Of a DNA stretch of 14,274 nucleotides, positions 1 to 6,940 are shown piece by piece. How positions within the stretch are numbered: position 1 is the stretch's first letter; each line of letters begins with the position of its first letter. A program made the position numbers and the translations under genes. The DNA comes from Planococcus sp. (in: firmicutes) (GTDB lineage Bacteria; Bacillota; Bacilli; Bacillales_A; Planococcaceae), in NCBI GenBank assembly GCA_030147455.1, contig JASKZU010000007.1:1-14274 (forward strand), given 5' to 3'. Under the pieces are notes generated by a model. The model saw only the letters and a list, made by a program, of their open reading frames with translations. It did not search any database and had not been told where the DNA came from.

Positions 1-92
1 CCTTCGCGGTTCGTCAATATATGGTTGAGCAATGTGGTCTTGCCAGCGCCCAAATAGCCGCTCAATACCGTAATGGGTATTCTATTGTCCAT
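1..92 (-). CDS. yciC: COG0523 (CobW-type) GTPase, YciC-like, N-terminal fragment
   Basis: Only the first 30 codons are inside the window; the gene runs off the left edge. The translation begins MDNRIPITVLSGYLGAGKTT and contains a GYLGAGKTT Walker A (P-loop) motif near residues 12-20, typical of the COG0523 G3E GTPases. The start is almost the same as Bacillus subtilis YciC as I remember it (PVTVLSGYLGAGKTTLLN). YciC-type proteins are thought to act as metallochaperones under zinc starvation. The ATG at 92 follows an AAGGAGT ribosome binding site at good spacing. The Zur box and promoter upstream (separate entries) support the zinc role. The family is clear from the P-loop context; the subfamily rests on the regulatory site plus this short N-terminus. 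Confidence 0.85.
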   Translation of the reverse strand, partial: MDNRIPITVLSGYLGAGKTTLLNHILTNRE

Positions 93-124
93 CTGTTAAA
101 AACTCCTTCGATAGCCGCTTTTTC

Positions 125-145
125 AAATTGTAATGATTACGTTTT
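125..145 (-). promoter_or_regulatory. Zur box upstream of the yciC-like gene
   Basis: A 21-bp imperfect palindrome with half-sites AAATTGTAAT and ATTACGTTTT around a central G. The Bacillus Zur consensus is AAATCGTAAT-N-ATTACGATTT, so each half matches 9 of 10. It lies directly downstream of the predicted -10 element and would cover the transcription start, a classic repressor position. It predicts expression of the YciC-like GTPase when zinc is scarce. Confidence 0.88.
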
Positions 146-147
146 AT

Positions 148-176
148 ATAGTACGCCTGTTTTTCACATTGTGCAA
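148..176 (-). promoter_or_regulatory. Sigma-A type promoter of the yciC-like gene
   Basis: On the minus strand a TTGCAC -35 (171-176), a 17-bp spacer and a TACTAT -10 (148-153). Transcription would start at about 141, inside the Zur box, and run into the GTPase gene at 92. Confidence 0.6.
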
Positions 177-269
177 GTGTTTTCTGAACTGCACCTTATC
201 TGTACTTTGCATCTCTAAGACTGGCTAGCCAATAAGCGGATTCAAGCCGGGACATACGTAATTTTTCAC

Positions 270-302
270 ATAATAAAAAGCCTTGCTGATGCAGCAAGGC
301 TT
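270..302 (-). terminator. Rho-independent terminator after the small membrane protein gene
   Basis: An 11-bp perfect stem (AAGCCTTGCTG at 278-288 pairing with CAGCAAGGCTT at 292-302) with a 3-nt loop. On the minus strand it is followed by a T-rich tail (TTTTTATTA). It ends transcription from the gene at 342-542 and separates it from the zinc-controlled gene. Confidence 0.85.
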
Positions 303-341
303 GAACTGAAGGTACGTGTTCATAGTGGCATTACTTGGGGG

Positions 342-542
342 TTATCGTGCTTTTTTCAGCTCTTGTATTTCTTCCAACACAAGCTTTGTGCAAAGAACGA
401 TGATTCCGCTCAGTACAATCAGCCCTGAATAAATGATAAGTAAATCGTATGCATCTCCTCCAAGAAAAATAGCCAAAATTGAAGGAACAACCCATAAACT
501 TAAAACAACAAATCCAATCATGGTACCGATGGCTTCTTTCAT
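342..542 (-). CDS. Small two-helix membrane protein, function unknown
   Basis: A 66-residue protein starting MKEAIGTMIGFVV. Two hydrophobic stretches, about residues 5-28 and 33-51, are followed by a charged amphipathic tail ending in LKKAR, so it is probably a small membrane protein with a basic cytosolic end. A GAAGAGG ribosome binding site lies 7 nt before the ATG at 542, and a strong terminator follows the stop, which supports a real gene. I do not recognise the family. It sits about 70 bp downstream of the polymerase gene on the same strand and no terminator is evident between them, so read-through from the SOS promoter is possible. An overlapping frame starting with TTG at 546 is less likely. 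Confidence 0.65.
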   Translation of the reverse strand: MKEAIGTMIGFVVLSLWVVPSILAIFLGGDAYDLLIIYSGLIVLSGIIVLCTKLVLEEIQELKKAR

Positions 543-612
543 TCAATCGCCTCTTCCACTATAGGTTAGCCGAGCATTTATACCCAGTATACTATAAGAG
601 GAAATTCGGCCA

Positions 613-1869
613 TCATTTTTTATGCCCGCCGATCAATCGGGTCCGGTCGATCGCCGTTCCGGCAGCTGTTCCTGAAACGCCCCGGTAGATGGCGGTAGGC
701 CCATGCTTTTGCTTGATGGCATCCATTGCCGCACCGAGGCGCCGTTTCTGCCATTTATTCGCTTCAAACAAACTTAGCTGCATCGACGTTTCATCTTCTA
801 AATTGGTCAGCGACAATGAAACTTGCCGGACGGGCCTGCCGGTATAGAATTCACGGAACAGCTCTTTGCACATGTTATATATTTTCAGCGTATCGTTGGT
901 GGCTTCTTCGATCGAACGAGACCGCGAGAATCCGCCGCCGAACGCATTTTTGCTGTAGCTCATGCCCAAATGAATGGTGCGCCCTGCCATTCCGGCTTCT
1001 CTTGCGCGCATCGCGACATCTTCGCACATTTCGAGCACAATCGTTAAAATGTCTTCGCGTGTTTCGTAATCGCGGTACAGAACCTGCCCTTTGCCGAAGC
1101 TTTTCTGCCCTTCAATCAGCAGCGAACCAAGCTTCGAATAATCAATTCCGCGGGCATGCTGATGCAGCTGATGGCCCATGATGCCGAACCGATCTTCCAA
1201 GTTCCGCACATCCGCCCGCGCCAAATCACCGACAGTGAAAATGCCCATATTGTTGAGGTTGCGCTCCATCTTCTTTCCGATGCCCCACATTTCGCTGAGC
1301 GGATAAACCGGCCACAACTTCCGTGGAACGTCGCGCATCGTCCAATGGGCCAGCCCCTTTTTCTTGCCTTCGAGATCGAGCGCCAGCTTCGCCATCAGCA
1401 TATTCGGCCCGATTCCGACTGCCGACGGCAAGCCGAATTGGCGCATGATCGAATCCTGCATATCAATGGCCGCTTCTTCCGGCGTCCCGTAACGGTGGAT
1501 AATGCCCGTCAGATCCACAAAACTCTCGTCGACACTATAGACATGTATGTCTTCTTTCGGAACGTACTGCCCAAGCAGTTCCGTGATGGCCATCGAGACT
1601 TCGAGGTAAAACTGCATTCTCGGTTCGACCAAAAGAATATCCGGATGATCGGGTATTTCAAACAACCGCGTTCCGGTCCTGACGCCAAAGCGGCGCTTGA
1701 TTTCGGGAGAAGCCGCAAGCACGACGCTGCCTTTTTGCTGATGGTTGCTGACAATGGCAATGCAGGCGTCCATCGGATCGAGTCCCAATTCAACTGCTGA
1801 ACAGCTGGCATAAAAGCTGCGCATGTCAATGCAGGCAATAAAACTCCCATTTGATGATTTCTTTTTCAT
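613..1869 (-). CDS. Y-family DNA polymerase (UvrX/YqjW type), SOS-induced
   Basis: A 418-residue translesion polymerase (Pol IV/Pol V superfamily, UmuC-like), near the usual length for Firmicutes UvrX/YqjW proteins. The first catalytic Asp is D15 in CIDMRSFYAS, and the second motif YSVDESF carries D114 and E115, so the three metal-binding acidic residues are intact. The palm-finger part is followed by a helix-hairpin-helix-like stretch (MWGIGKKMERNLNNMGI) and a little-finger region. A GGGAGATGG sequence precedes the ATG at 1869. A LexA box and promoter lie directly upstream. Many Firmicutes genes of this subgroup are preceded by a small yolD-like gene; none is found here. Expected role: error-prone synthesis past DNA lesions after SOS induction. 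Confidence 0.93.
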   Translation of the reverse strand: MKKKSSNGSFIACIDMRSFYASCSAVELGLDPMDACIAIVSNHQQKGSVVLAASPEIKRRFGVRTGTRLFEIPDHPDILLVEPRMQFYLEVSMAITELLGQYVPKEDIHVYSVDESFVDLTGIIHRYGTPEEAAIDMQDSIMRQFGLPSAVGIGPNMLMAKLALDLEGKKKGLAHWTMRDVPRKLWPVYPLSEMWGIGKKMERNLNNMGIFTVGDLARADVRNLEDRFGIMGHQLHQHARGIDYSKLGSLLIEGQKSFGKGQVLYRDYETREDILTIVLEMCEDVAMRAREAGMAGRTIHLGMSYSKNAFGGGFSRSRSIEEATNDTLKIYNMCKELFREFYTGRPVRQVSLSLTNLEDETSMQLSLFEANKWQKRRLGAAMDAIKQKHGPTAIYRGVSGTAAGTAIDRTRLIGGHKK

Positions 1870-1883
1870 CCAACCATCTCCCG

Positions 1884-1905
1884 AATAAGAACGTTTGTTC
1901 TTATT
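1884..1905 (-). promoter_or_regulatory. LexA (DinR) box of the Y-family polymerase gene
   Basis: A perfect inverted repeat with 9-bp arms, AATAAGAAC at 1884-1892 and GTTCTTATT at 1897-1905, around a GTTT centre. The core GAAC-N4-GTTC (1889-1900) is the Bacillus-type LexA half-site pair. It begins 15 bp upstream of the start codon and overlaps the -10 element, so bound LexA would block transcription. Confidence 0.88.
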
Positions 1906-1931
1906 CTAATTTAAAAAATGAATCTATACAA
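1903..1931 (-). promoter_or_regulatory. Promoter of the Y-family polymerase gene
   Basis: On the minus strand TTGTAT (-35, 1926-1931), a 17-bp spacer, and TAGAAT (-10, 1903-1908). The LexA box lies over and just downstream of the -10. Confidence 0.6.
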
Positions 1932-1980
1932 CATTCGTATTCAAATCCATCTAAATAAAGACATGTCTGGCTTATAAATA

Positions 1981-2022
1981 AAAAAAGCGGAGACGCCTGT
2001 AAATGGCTGTCTCCGCTTTTTT
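1981..2022 (-). terminator. Strong (bidirectional) terminator after the L7/L12-like gene
   Basis: A 14-bp perfect stem, AAAAAAGCGGAGAC (1981-1994) with GTCTCCGCTTTTTT (2009-2022). The loop contains a further GCC/GGC pairing. There is a T run on either strand, so it can end the 3014-2035 operon on the minus strand. Confidence 0.9.
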
Positions 2023-2034
2023 CTGTGCGGCGGT

Positions 2035-2334
2035 TTATTCGTCTTCTTTCAAGCCGTCCACATAGTGTTTGGCTTCGATAAGCGAATAGCCAAATGCAAC
2101 ACGAGCTGCTTTGATGGCTCTCACTTCTTCGCCGCGGCCGATCAGCCGGCGCAGCTCGCTGTTGATTGCCGGCTCTTCCAGTTCAACTTCTGCTTCTAAT
2201 TGCTCGATTCTTTTCGACATATGGCGCATGCGCACCTCCACTGCTTTCATTCGCTGATTTAATAAAATATATCCTGCAACTACTCCGCCAAAGACCGATC
2301 CGACGACCCATACCCACTCTACGCCCTCGATCAT
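2035..2334 (-). CDS. Membrane-anchored protein with ribosomal L7/L12 C-terminal-like segment
   Basis: A 99-residue protein with three parts. Residues about 5-25 (VEWVWVVGSVFGGVVAGYIL) form one membrane helix. Residues about 28-55 (KAVEVRMRHMSKRIEQLEAE) look like a coiled coil. Residues about 58-94 resemble part of the L7/L12 C-terminal domain: VRAIKAARVAFGYSLIEAK can be laid along the ribosomal VAVIKAVRGATGLGLKEAK, keeping I, K, R, G, L, E, A, K. The ATG overlaps the stop of the upstream EF-G-binding gene (ATGA), which suggests translational coupling, and GGAG lies just before it. Similar short L7/L12-CTD-like proteins are usually annotated hypothetical. A link with elongation factors is inference. 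An independent terminator follows. Confidence 0.8.
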   Translation of the reverse strand: MIEGVEWVWVVGSVFGGVVAGYILLNQRMKAVEVRMRHMSKRIEQLEAEVELEEPAINSELRRLIGRGEEVRAIKAARVAFGYSLIEAKHYVDGLKEDE

Positions 2335-3014
2335 GAGTTCTCCAGCCGTTCAAGAAACCGCTCCAAGCGCTCGAGTGTATTCAGACGGCTGTTGCACGCC
2401 GCTTCGTTCGCGCAAATATACTGGCCGTGTTTTACATAGCTGTCTGCATGAACGCCTTTTGTTTTAGCTGTAAACAACCCGAGTGTACTGTGCTTATGGC
2501 AAATCATGCAGACGCCTTGCTTGCGGTTCGCGCCGAATTGGCCGCTGACTGCCTGAAGGCGCCCGTTGCGCTCAGCGACAATAAACCGGATGGTATTTTC
2601 CTGCCAGGAAAGATACGATAGTTCGTGAAAATCCAGCGCTGCCAAATTCGGGCCTTTCAGGCGCTTCGCTTTTGGAAACAGTCGCTTTAAGCTCTCAGCA
2701 GTAACGACAGGAAACGGAATCAAGTAAGGGCGCAAGCCTGACAAAAACTCTTCCGCTGCGTCAGTGTCTTTTACAGAAGCAAGCGGACGCAGGATTTTCT
2801 TTTGTTCTTCCGTAAGCGCCGGGAATAAGTCAAACACTTTCTCATGGCTCAAATGGCGCAGGACGCTCAGCACTTCTGCGTCATTTCCAGTTGCGTGTGC
2901 AGTAACAAGCGTCATCGCCTGTTCTTTAATGAAATTATATTGATGGTTTCGGATAAAGGCTTCCGGTTGACCGGAAACAGTTGTCCGCTCCGTCGATTCT
3001 TTTGTAATGGTCAT
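2331..3014 (-). CDS. Elongation factor G-binding protein (FusB/FBP family)
   Basis: 227 residues from the ATG at 3014, chosen because a perfect AAAGGAGG lies 6 nt upstream; the reading frame is open to 3098, but the extra 28 residues have no such signal. The N-terminal part is helical and begins with the family-like stretch FIRNHQYNFIKEQ (residues 20-32). The C-terminal part has four Cys, C169 and C172 (CMIC) plus C201 and C207, as expected for the zinc-binding treble-clef domain of FusB/FusC. These proteins bind EF-G and help release it from stalled post-translocation ribosomes, giving fusidic acid resistance in staphylococci. Chromosomal relatives are common in Firmicutes and often labelled 'FBP' or 'fibronectin-binding'. 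First gene of a two-gene unit. Confidence 0.88.
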   Translation of the reverse strand: MTITKESTERTTVSGQPEAFIRNHQYNFIKEQAMTLVTAHATGNDAEVLSVLRHLSHEKVFDLFPALTEEQKKILRPLASVKDTDAAEEFLSGLRPYLIPFPVVTAESLKRLFPKAKRLKGPNLAALDFHELSYLSWQENTIRFIVAERNGRLQAVSGQFGANRKQGVCMICHKHSTLGLFTAKTKGVHADSYVKHGQYICANEAACNSRLNTLERLERFLERLENS

Positions 3015-3078
3015 GAGCAACCTCCTTTGTAAGGGATGACTTTCCTGTGATTCTATCATAATTTGGCGTGAATCGCTG

Positions 3079-3108
3079 AAAAGGCATCTTGTAAACAAGA
3101 TGCCTTTT
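3079..3108 (-). terminator. Bidirectional terminator between CHR transporter and EF-G-binding genes
   Basis: A 13-bp perfect stem (AAAAGGCATCTTG at 3079-3091, CAAGATGCCTTTT at 3096-3108) with a TAAA loop. It lies 25 bp past the stop of the last CHR gene and upstream of the EF-G-binding gene, so it most likely ends the ggt-chr operon. Confidence 0.85.
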
Positions 3109-3132
3109 CGCCGTATAGAGCTGCTGCCCTAT

Positions 3133-3669
3133 TTAACCAATCATGCCGGTGATTGCCCCGTACAATAGTGCAAGCACAATAACCAGCGCGGGATTCAGTT
3201 TCCATTTCTCCAGCATCAAGAAACTCGCCACCATCAGAATCGCAGTTTCAATGCCGCCAAGCTGGGCTTCCGAAGTCATGATAAAGTCGAACGTCATCAC
3301 GCCGATCAATACAGCGATGACCGGCTTGACTACTTTCGAAATGTTTTTCACTTCGCGCGAGTCTTTATATTTAAAAAGAACAGCCATGAGCGCAATCATT
3401 AAAATCAGTGACGGAGCGACTGCACCGAACAACGCGACCACTGCTCCGAGAATGCCGCCTTCAGTATAGCCGATATATCCGGCCATCTTGGTGGCAATCG
3501 GCCCGGGCAATGCATTTCCGAGTGCCAGTACTTCACTGAATTCCTGCGTATCCATCCACCCATAGCGGTCGACAACTTCTTTTTCGATCAGCGGAATCGA
3601 AGCCGGTCCGCCGCCATAGCCAAGCATGCCTGAAATAAAGAACGCCAGGAAAATATGCCAATAAATCAT
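3133..3669 (-). CDS. CHR-family (chromate-type) transporter, short second subunit
   Basis: 178 residues, a single CHR domain (short-chain CHR protein, normally encoded in pairs). Signature pieces are GYGGGPASIPLIEKEVVDRYGWM (residues about 17-39) and ALPGPIATKMAGYIGY (about 53-68), followed by several hydrophobic helices. The ATG overlaps the stop of the upstream CHR gene by 4 nt (ATGA). Paired short CHR proteins probably form one functional transporter, each supplying half. Resembles Bacillus subtilis YwrA/YwrB. Chromate export is the best known role of the superfamily, but the natural substrate of the short pairs is less certain. Confidence 0.88.
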   Translation of the reverse strand: MIYWHIFLAFFISGMLGYGGGPASIPLIEKEVVDRYGWMDTQEFSEVLALGNALPGPIATKMAGYIGYTEGGILGAVVALFGAVAPSLILMIALMAVLFKYKDSREVKNISKVVKPVIAVLIGVMTFDFIMTSEAQLGGIETAILMVASFLMLEKWKLNPALVIVLALLYGAITGMIG

Positions 3670-4235
3670 TTTCGTCTCACCACTCTAACAACAAACGGCA
3701 CGAGAACAAGTAAAATCAAACCGGCAATCAAAAATCCGGGATGAAGCCCGACGACCTCAAGGAGAACGGCGGATGCGACGATAAGAAAAACGGCGCGCCC
3801 CCATCCGAGTGCCTTTTCAGATTGGCGGATAAAATCCCATGTCAAGACGCCGAGCATGACGGCTACAACCGGCACGACCGCATTTGACATATTCGCCACC
3901 CAGGGTAAATCTTTATAATTTTGCAGCAAGCCTAAGAGTAAGATCATCAAGAAGACTGTCGGCAAAACAGCTGCTGCCACACCGATCAAGCAACCGCGCA
4001 GCCCCGCTACCCGGTAGCCGATATAACCGGCAAGCTTGGTGCCGATCGGTCCGGGCATCGTATTCGCGAGTGCAATCGTGTCGCCATAGTCTTCTTTTGT
4101 CATCCAGCCGTAGCGGTCCACGACATCTCGCTGCATGATCGGGATGACGGCCGGTCCGCCGCCAAAGCCAAGCATGCCCGAGCGGAAAAATGCCATCGTC
4201 AAGTCGATCGATTTAACGGATTGTTCTTTTACCAA
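3666..4235 (-). CDS. CHR-family (chromate-type) transporter, short first subunit
   Basis: 189 residues, one CHR domain with GFGGGPAVIPIMQRDVVDRYGWM (residues about 22-44) and TMPGPIGTKLAGYIGY (about 58-73), then several membrane helices and a basic C-terminus (VVRVVRRK). The likely start is TTG at 4235, overlapping the stop of the upstream transferase gene by 7 nt and preceded by a GGGG-type ribosome binding site at about 10 nt; an ATG 13 codons later has no visible site. Partner of the following CHR gene. Two short CHR proteins beside a YwrD-like transferase repeat the B. subtilis ywrA-ywrB-ywrD grouping. Confidence 0.88.
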   Translation of the reverse strand: MVKEQSVKSIDLTMAFFRSGMLGFGGGPAVIPIMQRDVVDRYGWMTKEDYGDTIALANTMPGPIGTKLAGYIGYRVAGLRGCLIGVAAAVLPTVFLMILLLGLLQNYKDLPWVANMSNAVVPVVAVMLGVLTWDFIRQSEKALGWGRAVFLIVASAVLLEVVGLHPGFLIAGLILLVLVPFVVRVVRRK

Positions 4236-5833
4236 ACTGCAATCGCCCCATCCGTTCTAGATTCTGTCCCGCCTGCAAGAACGCCGGTCTCGGGGTTGCG
4301 CCAGATAATCTGCCCGCGCCCGAAAGATCCGCCGTCTGCCATGACTTCAATATCATGCCCTTTGCGCTGAAGCTGCTGCACCAAATAATTTGGAAATTCC
4401 GCTTCGACGGTGACTTTTTTGCCGCCCATCCACTGCCAGCGCGGCATATCGAGCGCCGCCTGCGGATTGAGCAAGTGATCCAATGTATGGGTCACCACCT
4501 GAAAATGGCCTTGCGGCTGCATATAGCCGCCCATCACGCCAAATGGCCCGACCGCTTCTGTGCCTTTGGTCAAAAAGCCTGGGATGATTGTATGGAACGT
4601 TCGCTTGCCCGGCTTTAACGCATTTGGGTGGCTGCTATCGAGCGAAAAATCGGCGCCGCGGTTTTGCAGGGCGATGCCGGTTTCCGGAATCACGATACCG
4701 GACCCAAAGCCCATGTAGTTGCTTTGGATATAAGAAATCATATTACCTTCTTCGTCTGCTGCCGCTAAATAAATGGTGCCGCCTGCCGGCAGTTCGTATG
4801 GGGTCGGCTCGATTGCCTCATCGCCGATTTTCGCTGCACGGCTTGCTGCATACTCATCAGACAATAAATGCTCGGCTGTTACCGGCATGTCCTGTTGCTC
4901 TGTAATAAATGCCTGCCCGTCTGTAAAGGCCAGTTTCATCGCTTCGATTTGCTGATGATATGTGTCGGCGCTTTGCCATACCGGTGCATCCAGTTGTTTA
5001 TAGATGTTCAGCGCCATCTGGGCGATCATGCCTTGGCCGTTCGGCGGAATTTCCCATACTTCATGGCCTTTATAGCTTGTGGAAATTGGCTGGACCCATT
5101 CCGGCTTGTATGCTTCAAGGTCTGCTTTTTTCAAAAAGCCGCCATGTTCTGTCATAAAACGGTCGATTTGATCTGCCAATTCGCCTTCGTAAAAGGCTTT
5201 GGCTCCAGTTTCGCCGATTTTTCGGAGCGTTTCGGCGTGATGGGGCGCTTTCCACAACTCGCCAACTTCGGGCGCACGGCCATCCGGTGCGAATGTATCA
5301 AACCATGCTTTGAATTCAGGGCCAGTCAAATTCTTTTTAAAATTGGTATAGGCTTTTTTCCAATATTTCGCGAGAATCGGCGTTAGCGGATAGCCTTCTT
5401 CGGCATAACGGACCGCCGGAGCCAGCACTTCTGAAAGCGGCAATTTTCCGAAACGCTCGGATAATTCCGCCCACCCTGCCGGAACTCCCGGCACGGTCAC
5501 GGGTATAAGCCCATGGACCGGCATCTTGTCGTGCCCTTTCGCTTTTACCGCATCGATCGTCAATTCTTGCGGGGACGGGCCCGATGCGTTCAATCCGTGA
5601 AGTTCACCTTTGACCCATACGAGGGCAAACCCATCGCCGCCGATACCGTTTGACGTCGGTTCGACAACAGTTAATGTAGCAGCCGTAGCGATTGCTGCAT
5701 CGATGGCATTGCCGCCTTTTTTCAAAATTTCAAGCCCTGTTTGTGCTGCCAGCGGCTGGGACGTCGCCACCATGCCTTTTTTGCCGAATACCGTATGGCG
5801 TTTTCCTGGAAACGGATGGTTTAAATAATCCAC
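4229..5833 (-). CDS. ywrD: Gamma-glutamyltransferase-family Ntn hydrolase, YwrD-like
   Basis: 534 residues, full length for a GGT-type proenzyme that cuts itself into two subunits. The likely nucleophile is T353 in PAGGTIYLAAADEEGN, which would be the first residue of the small subunit. Later family motifs are present (GGYMQPQGH; GGGTESRTDG-like end). There is no signal peptide, so the protein is probably cytosolic, unlike secreted Ggt. The segment NASGPSP (residues 82-88) stands where many GGTs have a SGR-type motif whose Arg holds the gamma-glutamyl carboxylate; here that Arg appears to be replaced. True gamma-glutamyl substrates are therefore doubtful; relatives include YwrD and the oxamate amidohydrolase HpxW. 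GTG start with GAGGAGG 7 nt upstream. First gene of an operon with two CHR transporters. Confidence 0.85.
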   Translation of the reverse strand: MDYLNHPFPGKRHTVFGKKGMVATSQPLAAQTGLEILKKGGNAIDAAIATAATLTVVEPTSNGIGGDGFALVWVKGELHGLNASGPSPQELTIDAVKAKGHDKMPVHGLIPVTVPGVPAGWAELSERFGKLPLSEVLAPAVRYAEEGYPLTPILAKYWKKAYTNFKKNLTGPEFKAWFDTFAPDGRAPEVGELWKAPHHAETLRKIGETGAKAFYEGELADQIDRFMTEHGGFLKKADLEAYKPEWVQPISTSYKGHEVWEIPPNGQGMIAQMALNIYKQLDAPVWQSADTYHQQIEAMKLAFTDGQAFITEQQDMPVTAEHLLSDEYAASRAAKIGDEAIEPTPYELPAGGTIYLAAADEEGNMISYIQSNYMGFGSGIVIPETGIALQNRGADFSLDSSHPNALKPGKRTFHTIIPGFLTKGTEAVGPFGVMGGYMQPQGHFQVVTHTLDHLLNPQAALDMPRWQWMGGKKVTVEAEFPNYLVQQLQRKGHDIEVMADGGSFGRGQIIWRNPETGVLAGGTESRTDGAIAVW

Positions 5834-5938
5834 ATTAATTCCTCCTCTTATGTAAGTTTGTTCGATTATCCTTTATTGCGGAAACAATTGGATCTTGTCT
5901 ATTACTCAGATTTTACGGAAAGCTGATTCATAAGTAAA

Positions 5939-5954
5939 ATTAAATATATTTAAT
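5939..5954. promoter_or_regulatory. 16-bp palindrome, candidate LysR binding site
   Basis: ATTAAATATATTTAAT is a perfect palindrome that contains the T-N11-A pattern of LysR-type operators. It lies 34 bp before the LysR start codon in the 155-bp divergent region shared with the transferase gene. Its AT-only makeup means it could arise by chance or be part of a promoter. Confidence 0.4.
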
Positions 5955-5988
5955 AGGATGATTAATAAAACTAATTCGAGGTGATTGT

Positions 5989-6918
5989 ATGGACCACAAA
6001 CTGGAGATTTTCGTTACTACTGCTGAACAGAAAAGTTTCACACGGGCAGCGGAATTGCTTCATATGACGCCTTCCGCTATTTCGCTCAGCATCAAGTCGC
6101 TCGAAAAAAGCCTCGACACGCGCTTATTCGACCGCAGCAACAAATACGTTCAGCTGACAGAAGCCGGGAGAGTGACGTATGCCCAGGCAAAAGACATCCT
6201 CCTGCGCTATGACCAGTTAAAGCTCGCACTTCTGGAACTCGAGCCGTCCAAGGCCATGCCACTGTCAATTGGCGCCGCCTATACGTTCGGCGAGTGCTTT
6301 TTGCCAGGCATCATCTATGCTTTCAATAAACGCCATCCGAATATCACGCCGAACATTACAGTCCATAATTCCAAAACAATTATTGAACAAGTCCATAAAC
6401 AAGAGCTGGAAATCGGCTTTATTGTAGAAGGCGAAGCAAGCGGCAGCGGGATCGACATCCAGCTTTTTGCCGAAGAAGATATGGTGGTTGTCGCGCGCCC
6501 GAATCACCCGCTCATCCGCAACAAGCTGGTCGACCGGGATTTGCTTGAAGCCGAAACGTGGATTATTCGGGAGCCCGGATCCGGCACGCGTGATGCAACA
6601 GACAAACTGTTCGCGCAGCTCGGCATTGCACCCAAAAAAGTGATGAGTTTCGGCAGCACGCAAACGATCAAAGAATCGGTTGCGCTTGGCCTTGGCATTT
6701 CCTATCTATCGGAATCCACCATTAAAAACGAAACAAAAGCCGGCACCCTTCAAGCGATCTGCCTGTCAGACTTTCCGAACAAAAGCCGCTTTCACTCTAT
6801 TACCCATCAATCCGGCTTTCACACGCAGGCCGCCCAGCAATTCCTTGCGTTCCTCCAATCTTATACTTGGGAAGAAAATGATTCAGTGTATATGAAAAAG
6901 CGCTTGAGCAAAGGCTAA
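5989..6918 (+). CDS. LysR-type transcriptional regulator
   Basis: 309 residues, the normal length. An N-terminal winged helix-turn-helix (residues about 1-60; SFTRAAELLHMTPSAISLSIK is the recognition region) is followed by a linker helix and a periplasmic-binding-protein-like effector domain (about 90-295) with IREPGSGTRDA and GLGISYLSES motifs. The REPGSGTR stretch recalls the CysL/YeiE/CbbR-like branch. GAGGTGATTGT precedes the ATG. It is divergent from the GGT-chr operon, so that operon and its own gene are the likely targets. The operon at 6982-7881 converges on it from the other side and ends at a shared terminator, so it is not obviously a target. The effector is unknown. Confidence 0.92.
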   Translation: MDHKLEIFVTTAEQKSFTRAAELLHMTPSAISLSIKSLEKSLDTRLFDRSNKYVQLTEAGRVTYAQAKDILLRYDQLKLALLELEPSKAMPLSIGAAYTFGECFLPGIIYAFNKRHPNITPNITVHNSKTIIEQVHKQELEIGFIVEGEASGSGIDIQLFAEEDMVVVARPNHPLIRNKLVDRDLLEAETWIIREPGSGTRDATDKLFAQLGIAPKKVMSFGSTQTIKESVALGLGISYLSESTIKNETKAGTLQAICLSDFPNKSRFHSITHQSGFHTQAAQQFLAFLQSYTWEENDSVYMKKRLSKG

Positions 6919-6940
6919 TCCGGCATATAGCCACTGAATT

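Noticed and set aside
1156..1800. 214-codon open frame on the plus strand
   Set aside because: It is fully antisense to the Y-family polymerase, has no family motifs, and is Arg/His-rich as expected for a shadow frame.
3015..3098. 28-residue longer start for the EF-G-binding protein
   Set aside because: The extension overlaps the terminator stem at 3079-3108, while ATG 3014 has a near-perfect ribosome binding site.
4868..5386. 172-codon open frame on the plus strand
   Set aside because: It is antisense to the gamma-glutamyltransferase-like gene, whose protein motifs are clear.
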